DNA of 64,000 nt from Rheinheimera sp. UJ63. Lineage in GTDB: Bacteria > Pseudomonadota > Gammaproteobacteria > Enterobacterales > Alteromonadaceae. The stretch is from NCBI RefSeq assembly GCF_021568285.1, contig NZ_JAKGTQ010000002.1, positions 372,001-436,000 on the forward strand, written 5' to 3'. The notes below the pieces were generated by a model. It made no database searches. It worked only from the letters and a program-made list of their open reading frames with translations, and was not told the origin of the DNA. The first letter of the stretch is position 1. Each line of letters begins with the position of its first letter. The position numbers were made by a program, and so were the translations under genes. This document shows, one piece after another, positions 1 through 7,812 of the stretch.

Positions 1-32
1 ATTAATAGCCCAGCATAACGTTAAGCGTTCCA

Positions 33-503
33 ATGACACTGCGTCGTAAATATCATAGCTTTACGCAGATACCGCTAGCTGTGCGCTGGCTAATGCCAAT
101 TACCTGGGTTTTACTAGGCCTTTCCCGTGTTATTGTTCTCTTGTTACCATTTCGCAAGCTTGCCCCTTTATTGGGATGTCGCGCCGATGCGCCAGTATTA
201 CCCTTAGTTGCACCGCAGCATCTTCAGCGGTTGCGTAACCTGAAGCAACTGATTGCTATTACCAGTCATTATTGCCCTTGGAAAGCGAATTGCTTCGCTC
301 AGGCGATTACTGCCAAAGTGTGGTTAAGCTGGTGGGGGTTACCTTACACCCTTTTTTTTGGGGTTGCACGCGATCCTGCTCAGCAGCTTAAAGCGCATGC
401 ATGGTTAATCGCTGGGCCGGTAGTGGTATGTGGAGGCAATAGCTTTGCTCAGTTTACTGTGGTCGCCAGCTATGTCAGCCAGCCGTTCTCCGCTAATAAA
501 TAA
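33..503 (+). CDS. Lasso peptide biosynthesis B2 protein (leader peptidase)
   Basis: This 156-residue protein resembles the stand-alone B2 family (transglutaminase-like fold) that cuts the leader from a lasso precursor. The family signature is visible: Cys87 in NCFAQA followed by a GxxxxLxxGV segment and the AHAW motif with His122, the usual Cys and His of the active site. I do not see a clear acidic third residue. A hydrophobic stretch lies at about residues 15-40. The length fits a B2 that is separate from B1, and a separate B1 gene follows at 2225. It is the first complete gene of the plus-strand lasso operon; the operon may begin left of the window, because only 32 bases precede this ATG. 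Function is inferred from family and context. Confidence 0.82.
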   Translation: MTLRRKYHSFTQIPLAVRWLMPITWVLLGLSRVIVLLLPFRKLAPLLGCRADAPVLPLVAPQHLQRLRNLKQLIAITSHYCPWKANCFAQAITAKVWLSWWGLPYTLFFGVARDPAQQLKAHAWLIAGPVVVCGGNSFAQFTVVASYVSQPFSANK

Positions 504-534
504 GCTGTAGCCAAATCAATAGGAAATAGTCGCT

Positions 535-2235
535 TTGTTTTTTAATCAGTTAAAGCAATATATCCGCTATCTTATCGCCACCTCTGGCCGCCAGCTTGTT
601 GTGGGTTTTTGTTTATTATTAATCGCGGCTATTACCGAAGGGTTAGGCCTGTTTATGTTGCTGCCATTACTGGGGGCACTTACCGGCGATAGTTCGGTCA
701 CGGCGCAACTGCCTGCTGTTTTTCAAACCTTGCCACAATTAGTTGAGCCGGCAATATTATTACTGTTGTTTTTCTTGTTGTTGTGTTTTCGTGCTGGCAT
801 CATTTTTGTGCGTGAAAACTATATGGCTCTGATTCGCCTGCATTCCTCAGATCAGTTACGGGCGACTTTGTTTAACGCCATGCTGCACTCGCGTTGGCAA
901 TACAGTTCGCAGGTGGCGCATGAACAGATTATTGAGCAGTTAACAACTGGTATGCAACGAGTCGGCATGGCGACCTTTTATGTGCTTAAAATTGCTACAT
1001 CAGCCATCTTAATTATCACCTACCTTTTTGTCGCACTTAAGCTTGCCCCCATGGCTGTGCTGCTAGCGTTGCTGCTGGGTGGCGGGACTTTATTTTTTTT
1101 GCGGGGTATTAACCATAATGCTTTGAACTTAGGTGAAAGCCTTACTCAGACGCAGCGGCAGCTGTATAACCGAGTATTATTTTATTTAAATGGCTTAAAA
1201 ACCATAAAAACCTTTCAGCAAGAGTCGGTGCAAGCGAGCACTTTTGCACAGCAACAACTTCTGTTGCGAGATAACCAGCTTAATTATCAGCGAAAGAGTG
1301 GCCGTAATCAGTTTTTGTTTAGCATCATTACTGCGGCTGTGGTGTGCATTATGGCTTATGGCGGGTTATTTTGGCTAACGTTGCCACTAGCGACGTTAAC
1401 GTTATTGGTGGTGATTTTTATCCGCTTAATGCCACTGTTGCTAGACATGCAAAACAGCTTGCAGCGGTTATTGCATACATTGCCGGCATTTACGGATATT
1501 CATCAAAGCCTTATGCTATTCCAACGCCATGCGGAAAGTGGTAACGCAACGGTTAATTTAGCTGCGCCTCAAGTTGAAATTGCGCTGCGAGATGCCTGTT
1601 ACAGGTATCCCTCTGGCCGTGGCGTTAGTCATGTATCACTGTATTTACCTGTAGGTGAAATTACCTTATTACAAGGGCCGTCGGGTAGTGGTAAAACGAC
1701 TATAGCGGACATTCTTAGTGGTTTAGTTAATGTACAACAAGGGCAGCTATGTCTTGATGGTAAGGCGTTAGACGACTTAGCATTGTTGGCGTGGCGGCAG
1801 CAAGTGATCTATATCACGCAAGAGCCTTTTTTATTTGATGCAACCATTAGGGACAACATTGTCTGGGGGTCGGCTTTTGCTGGCCAACACGATACAGACG
1901 AACAGCTAAGAGATATATGCGAGCAAGCGGCGGCCACTTTTATTTTTAGTTTGCCAGAAGGGCTTGATACGACAGTAGGTGAGCGGGGCATTGCGCTATC
2001 AGGCGGGCAGCGACAGCGTGTTATTTTAGCCAGAGCGCTATGCCGCAAACCGTCGCTGTTAATCTTAGATGAAGCCAGCAATGCATTAGATAATCAAACC
2101 GAGCAAATATGGTTGGATAACCTAAAACAGTTAACACCACACATAACGGTGTTGCTAATTAGCCATAAAGAAGATGCTGCACAGTGGGCAGATCACATTG
2201 TTGAAGTAAAGCAGGAAAATATTAATGCAAAATAA
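535..2235 (+). CDS. Lasso peptide ABC exporter (D-type, TMD-NBD fusion)
   Basis: This is a 566-residue half-transporter with an N-terminal membrane domain (about residues 1-310, several hydrophobic helices) fused to an ATPase domain. The ATPase has Walker A GPSGSGKTT (from residue 381), a Q-loop in YITQEPF, signature LSGGQ (from 488), Walker B LLILDEAS (from 508) and a switch His in LLISHKE. In lasso clusters such D proteins export the mature peptide and often give self-immunity. The start is TTG at 535, preceded by AGGAA ten bases upstream; no better start was seen. Its end overlaps the next gene by 11 bases, which suggests translational coupling. The substrate is inferred from the surrounding B2, B1 and C genes. 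Confidence 0.85.
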   Translation: MFFNQLKQYIRYLIATSGRQLVVGFCLLLIAAITEGLGLFMLLPLLGALTGDSSVTAQLPAVFQTLPQLVEPAILLLLFFLLLCFRAGIIFVRENYMALIRLHSSDQLRATLFNAMLHSRWQYSSQVAHEQIIEQLTTGMQRVGMATFYVLKIATSAILIITYLFVALKLAPMAVLLALLLGGGTLFFLRGINHNALNLGESLTQTQRQLYNRVLFYLNGLKTIKTFQQESVQASTFAQQQLLLRDNQLNYQRKSGRNQFLFSIITAAVVCIMAYGGLFWLTLPLATLTLLVVIFIRLMPLLLDMQNSLQRLLHTLPAFTDIHQSLMLFQRHAESGNATVNLAAPQVEIALRDACYRYPSGRGVSHVSLYLPVGEITLLQGPSGSGKTTIADILSGLVNVQQGQLCLDGKALDDLALLAWRQQVIYITQEPFLFDATIRDNIVWGSAFAGQHDTDEQLRDICEQAAATFIFSLPEGLDTTVGERGIALSGGQRQRVILARALCRKPSLLILDEASNALDNQTEQIWLDNLKQLTPHITVLLISHKEDAAQWADHIVEVKQENINAK

Positions 2236-2503
2236 CATAAAACATTATTGCCGCAATCCAGAGGTAGTATTTGCACAAATGGGTGATGAATTGGTGATGC
2301 TGTCAGAAGAGCAAGGCCAGTATCTGGGGTTAAATACGATCGCTGCGGACATATGGAATCTACTTGAAGCTCCGATGGCGTTTGCGCAGCTTTGTTCATC
2401 GTTGCAACAGAAATATCAGGTTACGGCTGAACAGTGCGAAACAGATGTGCAGCTGTTTTTAGGGCAGATGCTGCAGCATAAGCTCATAGTAACCCAGGAG
2501 TAA
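2225..2503 (+). CDS. Lasso peptide B1 protein (PqqD-like RiPP recognition element)
   Basis: This 92-residue protein has the PqqD-like pattern of a stand-alone B1: a two-strand start (GDELVMLSEEQGQYLGLN), then TIAADIWNLLE and two helices. Such RRE proteins bind the leader peptide of the precursor and deliver it to the B2 peptidase. The expected ligand here is the WxxPxL leader encoded at 7550-7687 on the other strand. It overlaps the exporter gene by 11 bases and lies 3 bases before the kinase gene, so it is clearly part of the operon. Cytoplasmic, with no signal peptide. The PqqD-like call is strong; the lasso role comes from context. Confidence 0.85.
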   Translation: MQNNIKHYCRNPEVVFAQMGDELVMLSEEQGQYLGLNTIAADIWNLLEAPMAFAQLCSSLQQKYQVTAEQCETDVQLFLGQMLQHKLIVTQE

Positions 2504-2506
2504 GCT

Positions 2507-3433
2507 ATGTCAGAGCTTGCAGCAGCATCAAGTTATCAGGTTTTTGGTGTAGGTGTGTATAGCCAAATAGCACTGACCTCTAATCAAGTTATGTCTGTTG
2601 ACAGTTCGACTGAATCTGTATTGATTCACCAAGGTAAGATTGAACTGCCAACATCTGATGTTGCGCAGCAAATTGCGGCATGTTGTTTTGCGAGCGCAAG
2701 TGAAATCTGGCTTGATATACCCAACTTAGCCAAGTTTTTTATAACAGAACGTGACATTATTGTAGATGCTGTACTTGGCGCAGATGCAGATTTAATCCAA
2801 GTGTATTTGCAGGGGTACGCCTTAGGTGTGCAGGCAATGCTGGCCGGTAAAATGGTGTTGCATGCTACCACATTGAGCCGAAATGATAAGGCTATTGTAT
2901 TGTGTGGTAGTAGTGGCAGTGGTAAATCAACTATTGCGGCGGCGTTGCTGGCTAAAGGGTTTAAATTAGTCAGTGATGAAATTACTATTATTGACCAAGA
3001 TGGAAAGGTGCTGCCGGGTTTTGATGATATTAAGTTATGGCAAGATGCGGTAGATGTGCTTAAGCTTCCCGCGCAGTGCATTCAGCCCTTGCGCGAGGTG
3101 ATTAACAAAGTCTATTTTCGGCCAGAACAGCAAAAGTCGCAACCTGTTCGCCCTGCCGTGGTGTATGTGTTAGATACTGATAATCGTCAGCCCGCTCAGC
3201 TTACTGAATTAACCGGTTTTGCTAAGTTTGAACCTTTACAATCGCATTATTATCGAGCTTTTTTGGTAAAACCATTAAAACGAGATAAGCTTTATTTAAC
3301 ATTAAGTGGTAAACATTTAGGGGCGTTACCGCTGGTGAGTGTTAGCCGAGAGCTGAATCGCCTTGATGATGCCAGTTTATCAAAGCTTGCCGACGCCATA
3401 AATCATGATGCTATGGCAAGGGGCGTAAAATGA
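2507..3433 (+). CDS. HPr kinase-like protein, candidate lasso precursor kinase
   Basis: This 308-residue protein resembles the HPr kinase/phosphorylase-like proteins found in paeninodin-type lasso clusters, which phosphorylate the C-terminal Ser of the precursor. The P-loop is GSSGSGKST (from residue 134), followed by LVSDEITII and PGFDDIKLW, matching the order of motifs in this family. It lacks the N-terminal domain of true HPr kinases. It sits between B1 and the sulfotransferase and overlaps the latter by the ATGA of start and stop. A second homologue is at 7813-8730. The precursor at 7550-7687 ends in Ser, the residue type such kinases use. Substrate is inference; kinase-like fold is well supported. 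Confidence 0.8.
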   Translation: MSELAAASSYQVFGVGVYSQIALTSNQVMSVDSSTESVLIHQGKIELPTSDVAQQIAACCFASASEIWLDIPNLAKFFITERDIIVDAVLGADADLIQVYLQGYALGVQAMLAGKMVLHATTLSRNDKAIVLCGSSGSGKSTIAAALLAKGFKLVSDEITIIDQDGKVLPGFDDIKLWQDAVDVLKLPAQCIQPLREVINKVYFRPEQQKSQPVRPAVVYVLDTDNRQPAQLTELTGFAKFEPLQSHYYRAFLVKPLKRDKLYLTLSGKHLGALPLVSVSRELNRLDDASLSKLADAINHDAMARGVK

Positions 3434-4266
3434 ATGGCGGTATTTTCTGGTTAGCCTCGTACCCTAAATCAGGCAACACTTGGACGCGTACTTTTCTTAA
3501 TGCATTAATGCGGCCAGAGCAAGGCGTAGATATTAATAAACTTAATACCGGTGGTATCGCAAGCTCACGGTCTTTGATAGAAAATGCACTTGGCCTGTCA
3601 CTGGAAGAAAGTAGTTCTGTTGAAATTGAATTATTAAGGCCCATAGCGTATCGATTTTTGCACCAGCAGGCACAACAACCAGAATACATAAAAATACATG
3701 ATGCCTATGTGTTAAATGTTCAACAGCAGCCGCTGTTCCCGGCTGACGCAGCTAAAGGGGTGTTATATATTGTACGCCATCCTTATGATGTTGCCGTATC
3801 ATTTGCCAATCATAATGGCTCTTCTTTGCAAGAGGCTGTTGATATCATGTGTCGGAGTGACTATCGGATGTCCAAATCCAAAATCAGATTAAACTCGCAA
3901 GTAGAGCAGCGTTTGCTAAGTTGGTCTGAGCATGTGCGATCTTGGTTAGATAGCCCTCATCGGGTGCATCTAATGCGTTATGAAGATATGCAGCATTCAT
4001 CTTTAGCTACTTTTAGTGCGTTGGCGAGCTTTCTGGAAATTGGTGCAGACATTTCACAAATACAAAATGCTATCGATGCTTGCCACTTTAATAAATTAAA
4101 AGAAAAAGAGTTACAGCATGGTTTTCGTGAGAAACCTGTTAAAGCCCCACAGTTTTTTCGAAGTGGTAAAGTAGGTGAGGGGGCTGAAAGGTTAAATAAA
4201 GCTCAAAAACAGCAATTAGTCAGTTGTCATCTTCATATGATGCAACGGCTGGATTATGTACCTTGA
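3430..4266 (+). CDS. PAPS-dependent sulfotransferase, candidate lasso-tailoring enzyme
   Basis: This 278-residue protein is a typical sulfotransferase. The 5'-phosphosulfate loop YPKSGNTW is at residues 11-18, the 3'-phosphate motif follows in YIVRHPYDVAVSF, and a C-terminal FFRSGKVGEG resembles the RxGxxG motif that closes on PAPS. Cytosolic, with no signal peptide. Its ATG overlaps the kinase stop (ATGA), and the cyclase gene starts 34 bases after it, so it is made with the lasso enzymes. The predicted core peptide has no Tyr, so if the peptide is the acceptor, a Ser hydroxyl or an added group would be sulfated. The acceptor is not shown by the sequence. Confidence 0.82.
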   Translation: MNGGIFWLASYPKSGNTWTRTFLNALMRPEQGVDINKLNTGGIASSRSLIENALGLSLEESSSVEIELLRPIAYRFLHQQAQQPEYIKIHDAYVLNVQQQPLFPADAAKGVLYIVRHPYDVAVSFANHNGSSLQEAVDIMCRSDYRMSKSKIRLNSQVEQRLLSWSEHVRSWLDSPHRVHLMRYEDMQHSSLATFSALASFLEIGADISQIQNAIDACHFNKLKEKELQHGFREKPVKAPQFFRSGKVGEGAERLNKAQKQQLVSCHLHMMQRLDYVP

Positions 4267-4300
4267 ATAATAACTATTTCAGACTAAGGCTTAGCGTTTA

Positions 4301-6250
4301 ATGTCTCATATCTATGCAGTAGCGCAGCTTGAAAAAACCTCTGCATTGTGGCCGGAGCTTGCCACTGCACAGGCAGAAAAGATGTGTGCTATCAGCCAGT
4401 ATTGGCAGCCTGAAAAAGTAGATCAGCTGCAGCAAAACACGCCGACACCGCTGCTAATGGGGCAATTACTGCGGTTTAATACGCCATTCTATCGTTTTGA
4501 AAAAGTGCATAGTGTTATCCCCGGCCATTTATATGTAGTGGCAAATGCCAGGCTTGACAACCGAGAGCAAATTTTTCAGCTGCTTGATGCTGCAGTGGAT
4601 GCGGAGATAGCGGATGGCATGTTAATTGGATTACTGTATCAACGATTTAACCTGGAATGCCTTCAACATTTGTTAGGCGATTTTGCCTTTATTATCTGGG
4701 ACGAAGCACAGCGGCAACTGTTTGCCGCCTGTGATCATTTTGGCGTAAAAAATCTGTTTTATGGTTACTGCGACTTAGGCTTAATGGTAAGTAATGAGCA
4801 TAAGGCGTTGTTAATGGCGCCTGGGTTAGATAACCAAATTAACCCCGATTATCTGGTCAAGCAGTGGTTACCCTTACCCGATGTCGGTTATGTTTCACCT
4901 TGTAAAGGTATAAAATCTATCCCGCCGGCGCACTACTTACTGGTAAATCATGATGGTGCTTCTTGTCAGCGTTATTGGCAGTTACAGCAGCGTGATTACC
5001 CCGAGTTTAGTAACAAAGTGCAAAGTATTGCTGGCTTACGACAGCGTTTTGAGTTGGCCGTACAGCGGCGTCTGGTTACTGACTTTACAGTAGGTGCCGA
5101 GTTAAGCGAAGGCCTAGATTCAACATCTATTTGTGGTGTAGCGGCAAAAATACTAGCAACTGAAGAGTTACTTACCTTTTCATATCGCTGCGAGCCGATT
5201 AATGAAAATAATAAAGAGACCTATCGTGATATTCTGGATTTTGTTGAGATGTATGACAATATTCGGCCGCAGTGGCGTGAAGTAGAACCAAAACAAAGCG
5301 AAACCGAGTTAAATCGCGCTATTTTTAATGCTTTTGGTGCGCCAATGCCGCAAACAGGCCAATGGTTAGAGCGATACCCTTTAATAACAGATACCCAGGT
5401 CCGCACTTTACTGAGCGGCTGGGGCGGTGACCATTGTGTCACCGGCTATGCAGATTTCTTTGAAGATGAACTGCTAAAGAGTGCTAAATTATTAACGCTA
5501 TTAAAGCTATTAAAAAGCAAACATCGGCGTGGACGTGGTAGTCAACCAATTAAGGTTTTACTGCGTTTGTTGCTTAAACACCTTTCCACAGCATTTTATC
5601 GACGTTATTTATTATGTAAAGACCCTCTCTTGAAGCAGTATAACCTTATATTGCAAGCCCAACCGCTGAGAAGTCAGTGGATCCACGAAGATAAAATTGA
5701 GCAAAGCAAGCGAATCGTCTTGGGAAGAACCGAATTGCAAAGTGTACAGCAACGGGATTGGCGCGAGTTGTTCGATATTGGTGTGCATTGGCGCCTTTTT
5801 GGTTCTGAGGTTGCAGGTCGTTTTTTTCAATTGGAATATCGCTTTCCAATGCTCGATAAAGAATTGGTTGAGTATGTGTATAGTATGCCTTCGGCCTATA
5901 AGATCTGGAATGGTGTTGAGCGTTCAATGTTTCGTGATGCAATAAGCGGTTTGGTGACTGAGCGGATCCGTACTCGGCTAAAATCTGATGTTATTTTACC
6001 CAAAGGCATGCTGCAGAGTCAGCTTGAACATAAAAAATTACAGCTCGAGCATTTAATTACCGAGTTACAACATCACCCATTGACGCAGTACTTTTTTGAT
6101 GAAGCATCTTTTGCTGCCATACCAACAAACTTTGCCTCTATGCCGATGGTCGTGACAAAGCTTGAAGCACTTAAAGCACTGTGTAAGCTATATGACCAAA
6201 AATTGATATTTCTGCCAGAGTTTGAAGAAAATTTACCGGTATTGGATTAA
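4301..6250 (+). CDS. Lasso cyclase C (asparagine synthetase B-like)
   Basis: This 649-residue protein has the asparagine-synthetase layout: an N-terminal Ntn-type glutaminase-like domain (about 1-230) and a C-terminal ATP-pyrophosphatase domain. The usual nucleophile Cys2 is absent (the protein begins MSHIY), as in lasso cyclases, which do not use glutamine. The pyrophosphate loop reads SEGLDST at residues 269-275 in place of the common SGGxDS; the second Gly and Asp-Ser are kept. In lasso biosynthesis this enzyme adenylates the side chain of the acceptor Asp or Glu and closes the macrolactam with the core N-terminus. The predicted acceptor is Glu8 of the core at 7550-7687. Context with B1, B2 and D supports the call. 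Confidence 0.85.
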   Translation: MSHIYAVAQLEKTSALWPELATAQAEKMCAISQYWQPEKVDQLQQNTPTPLLMGQLLRFNTPFYRFEKVHSVIPGHLYVVANARLDNREQIFQLLDAAVDAEIADGMLIGLLYQRFNLECLQHLLGDFAFIIWDEAQRQLFAACDHFGVKNLFYGYCDLGLMVSNEHKALLMAPGLDNQINPDYLVKQWLPLPDVGYVSPCKGIKSIPPAHYLLVNHDGASCQRYWQLQQRDYPEFSNKVQSIAGLRQRFELAVQRRLVTDFTVGAELSEGLDSTSICGVAAKILATEELLTFSYRCEPINENNKETYRDILDFVEMYDNIRPQWREVEPKQSETELNRAIFNAFGAPMPQTGQWLERYPLITDTQVRTLLSGWGGDHCVTGYADFFEDELLKSAKLLTLLKLLKSKHRRGRGSQPIKVLLRLLLKHLSTAFYRRYLLCKDPLLKQYNLILQAQPLRSQWIHEDKIEQSKRIVLGRTELQSVQQRDWRELFDIGVHWRLFGSEVAGRFFQLEYRFPMLDKELVEYVYSMPSAYKIWNGVERSMFRDAISGLVTERIRTRLKSDVILPKGMLQSQLEHKKLQLEHLITELQHHPLTQYFFDEASFAAIPTNFASMPMVVTKLEALKALCKLYDQKLIFLPEFEENLPVLD

Positions 6251-6258
6251 TTCGCAGT

Positions 6259-7449
6259 ATGCGGCATTTTTTTCAAAAGCTCTGGAAGCATAAGCTGCTG
6301 ATTTGGAAGCGTTATATATGTCGTCGCAGTCCGTATGCTTTATACAGCTGGCGCTATATCTTACCTACAGCGGATAACGCCATACGTTGTCAACGGTCTT
6401 TCTCTTCGCGGGTATTACCTGAGTTGCCGAGATTTTTCGCAATGTTAGTGGTGTTACATCAGCTACTCTGGTGGTATTTATGGCATGGGCCTTGGGCTAT
6501 TTGGCGTAATTGGCGTTCGCAGTCTCAACAAACGCAGCATGCTTATGCTGTCACTTCAATACGGCAGTTACTTCATTTATTACGCCTAGCTTATGGCCGC
6601 ACTGTTCATCCTGCAGCCTATTATCAGTTGGTTTTGCATCGTTATCCTCACTCGCATACTTTCAATTTTATTTATTCTCAACAGTTACCTGATTGGCATA
6701 AGGTATGGCAGCCACATATAACTGAGCCGGTGCAGGCGTTAATTCGAAACAAGCGGCTGTTTGCAGAGCAAATGTCTGCTGCGGGTATGAATACTGTGCC
6801 GACGTTAAGCTATTGGCAGCAAGGGACACGTTTAACTAAACTACCTAGCTTTGAGGATAATACCGTATTCTGTAAACCTGTTGCGGCTTCAAGATCGCAG
6901 GGTTGTTATACCCTTCGTATCACAAAGCAAGAGTGTTGTTTAACTACATATACAGAAACGCTCACTGCACCAGCAGTGGTTTTGCGTTTTATAAATGAAA
7001 ATATGGCCAGCCAAAGTTACCTTGTGCAGCCGTTTTTGCATCATCACTCGGTGTTGGATCAGTTTTTATCAGAAACGGCTTCGGTGCTGGCAACGATAAC
7101 AATCCGCTTGGTCAGTGCTTTTAGTGCAGGAGAAGTGATTTTTATGGCAGCTAATCTAGAAGTTAATGAAGGCCAGCAACGATTTAAATTATTGCCTATT
7201 AATCCCGATAATGGTTTGTTGTATGAGCACAACTGGCAGTTACCGCTTTGGTCACAGTTATTACAGCAGGTGCAACTGGGGCATAACGTGTTATCAAGCG
7301 TAAAAACGTTGGGCTGGGATTTTGTCATTAGTCAAAACCAGGTTTACTGCCTTGAAGTGAACCTTAATTGGGCCGTGCAGCCTATGCAATTACCGGAGCA
7401 GGGAGGATTGCTGGAAAAGTTTTCAAAACTTTACAGCCCAGTATCTTGA
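6259..7449 (+). CDS. ATP-grasp protein of the sugar-transfer-associated type, unknown substrate
   Basis: The C-terminal half of this 396-residue protein looks like an ATP-grasp fold: RNKRLFAEQM near residue 165, a nucleotide-binding FCKPVAASRSQG segment, SYLVQPFL, TIRLVSAFSAGEV, and an ending of GWDFVISQNQVYCLEVNLNW with the acidic and Asn residues that hold Mg-ATP. This order fits the sugar-transfer-associated ATP-grasp family. The N-terminal 160 residues are rich in Trp, Arg and hydrophobic residues and were not recognised. The gene starts 8 bases after the cyclase stop and is the last plus-strand gene of the cluster. ATP-grasp enzymes join a carboxylate to an amine or thiol, so a further amino-acid or acyl addition to the peptide is possible. 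That role is inference. Confidence 0.65.
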   Translation: MRHFFQKLWKHKLLIWKRYICRRSPYALYSWRYILPTADNAIRCQRSFSSRVLPELPRFFAMLVVLHQLLWWYLWHGPWAIWRNWRSQSQQTQHAYAVTSIRQLLHLLRLAYGRTVHPAAYYQLVLHRYPHSHTFNFIYSQQLPDWHKVWQPHITEPVQALIRNKRLFAEQMSAAGMNTVPTLSYWQQGTRLTKLPSFEDNTVFCKPVAASRSQGCYTLRITKQECCLTTYTETLTAPAVVLRFINENMASQSYLVQPFLHHHSVLDQFLSETASVLATITIRLVSAFSAGEVIFMAANLEVNEGQQRFKLLPINPDNGLLYEHNWQLPLWSQLLQQVQLGHNVLSSVKTLGWDFVISQNQVYCLEVNLNWAVQPMQLPEQGGLLEKFSKLYSPVS

Positions 7450-7549
7450 AAAATTTTAACGAATTTTTTAGTTTATTTGTTCAAGAATAAGGAGGTGAAA
7501 ATGAGATTACACCTCTTCATTACGTTTCAAAAGTTTTAGTTATTAACGG

Positions 7550-7687
7550 TTACGATGGGCCGGATCCGAAACTTTCCACGAAGGAAAATGGCTTTCCTTC
7601 GGTGTTTTCTGTTGAAATCAATGTTAAGGATGGTGCAACCCAAGGTTGCTTTTCAGTGTCTATCTGATGTTCAGAAGCGTTTTGCAT
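7550..7687 (-). CDS. Lasso peptide precursor (A), 45 residues
   Basis: This minus-strand gene, missed by ordinary ORF length cut-offs, begins with ATG at 7687 six bases after AAGGA and ends with TAA at 7550. The leader (residues 1-30) is acidic and contains WVAPSL (16-21), matching the WxxPxL-type motif read by B1 proteins, and ends NTE, placing Thr at -2 of the cut site as lasso peptidases require. The core is then GKPFSFVESFGSGPS (31-45). Gly1 and Glu8 of the core can form an eight-residue macrolactam ring, leaving a seven-residue tail. It has no Cys, so it would be a class II lasso peptide. The last residue is Ser, as in paeninodin-type precursors that are phosphorylated there. It converges on the biosynthetic operon, 100 bases past its last gene. 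Ring size and cut site are inference. Confidence 0.85.
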   Translation of the reverse strand: MQNASEHQIDTEKQPWVAPSLTLISTENTEGKPFSFVESFGSGPS

Positions 7688-7693
7688 ATAGGA

Positions 7694-7698
7694 TCCTT
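7694..7698 (-). promoter_or_regulatory. Ribosome binding site of the lasso precursor gene
   Basis: AAGGA on the minus strand lies six bases before the ATG at 7687. It fixes the start of the 45-codon precursor and supports the view that this short frame is translated. Confidence 0.75.
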
Positions 7699-7738
7699 CA
7701 GTGAGCGTGGTGATGAAGACGTAATACAAGCTAATCTT

Positions 7739-7768
7739 ATATTAGATGCTTAACCATCGCGGTGTCAA
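7739..7768 (-). promoter_or_regulatory. Predicted sigma-70 promoter of the lasso precursor gene
   Basis: On the minus strand a perfect -35 box TTGACA (7768-7763) is followed after 18 bases by TAATAT (7744-7739). Transcription would start near 7732, giving a leader of about 45 bases to the ATG at 7687. The promoter lies between the second kinase gene and the precursor, so the precursor can be made in excess of the enzymes. Confidence 0.6.
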
Positions 7769-7812
7769 TAATCCGTAAAATCATTTACTGGATAAACATA
7801 CCATGCTTAGTA

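Noticed and set aside
1-32. End of a possible upstream precursor gene before B2
   Set aside because: Only 32 bases are visible and no coding pattern can be judged. A good precursor is present at 7550-7687.
7491-7516. Hairpin GAGGTG/CACCTC hiding the apparent ribosome site
   Set aside because: With no gene on the plus strand there, it has no translation to control. It could be a weak transcript end for the minus-strand precursor, but the stem has only six bases and no T run.
7501-7753. A plus-strand protein-like reading with a strong AAGGAGGTG site and ATG at 7501, giving a frameshifted gene if two shifts are allowed
   Set aside because: The plus frame from 7501 stops after 12 codons and needs two frameshifts. 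The minus strand has one intact frame with ribosome site, promoter and lasso motifs over the same bases, so the plus-strand pattern is its antisense shadow.
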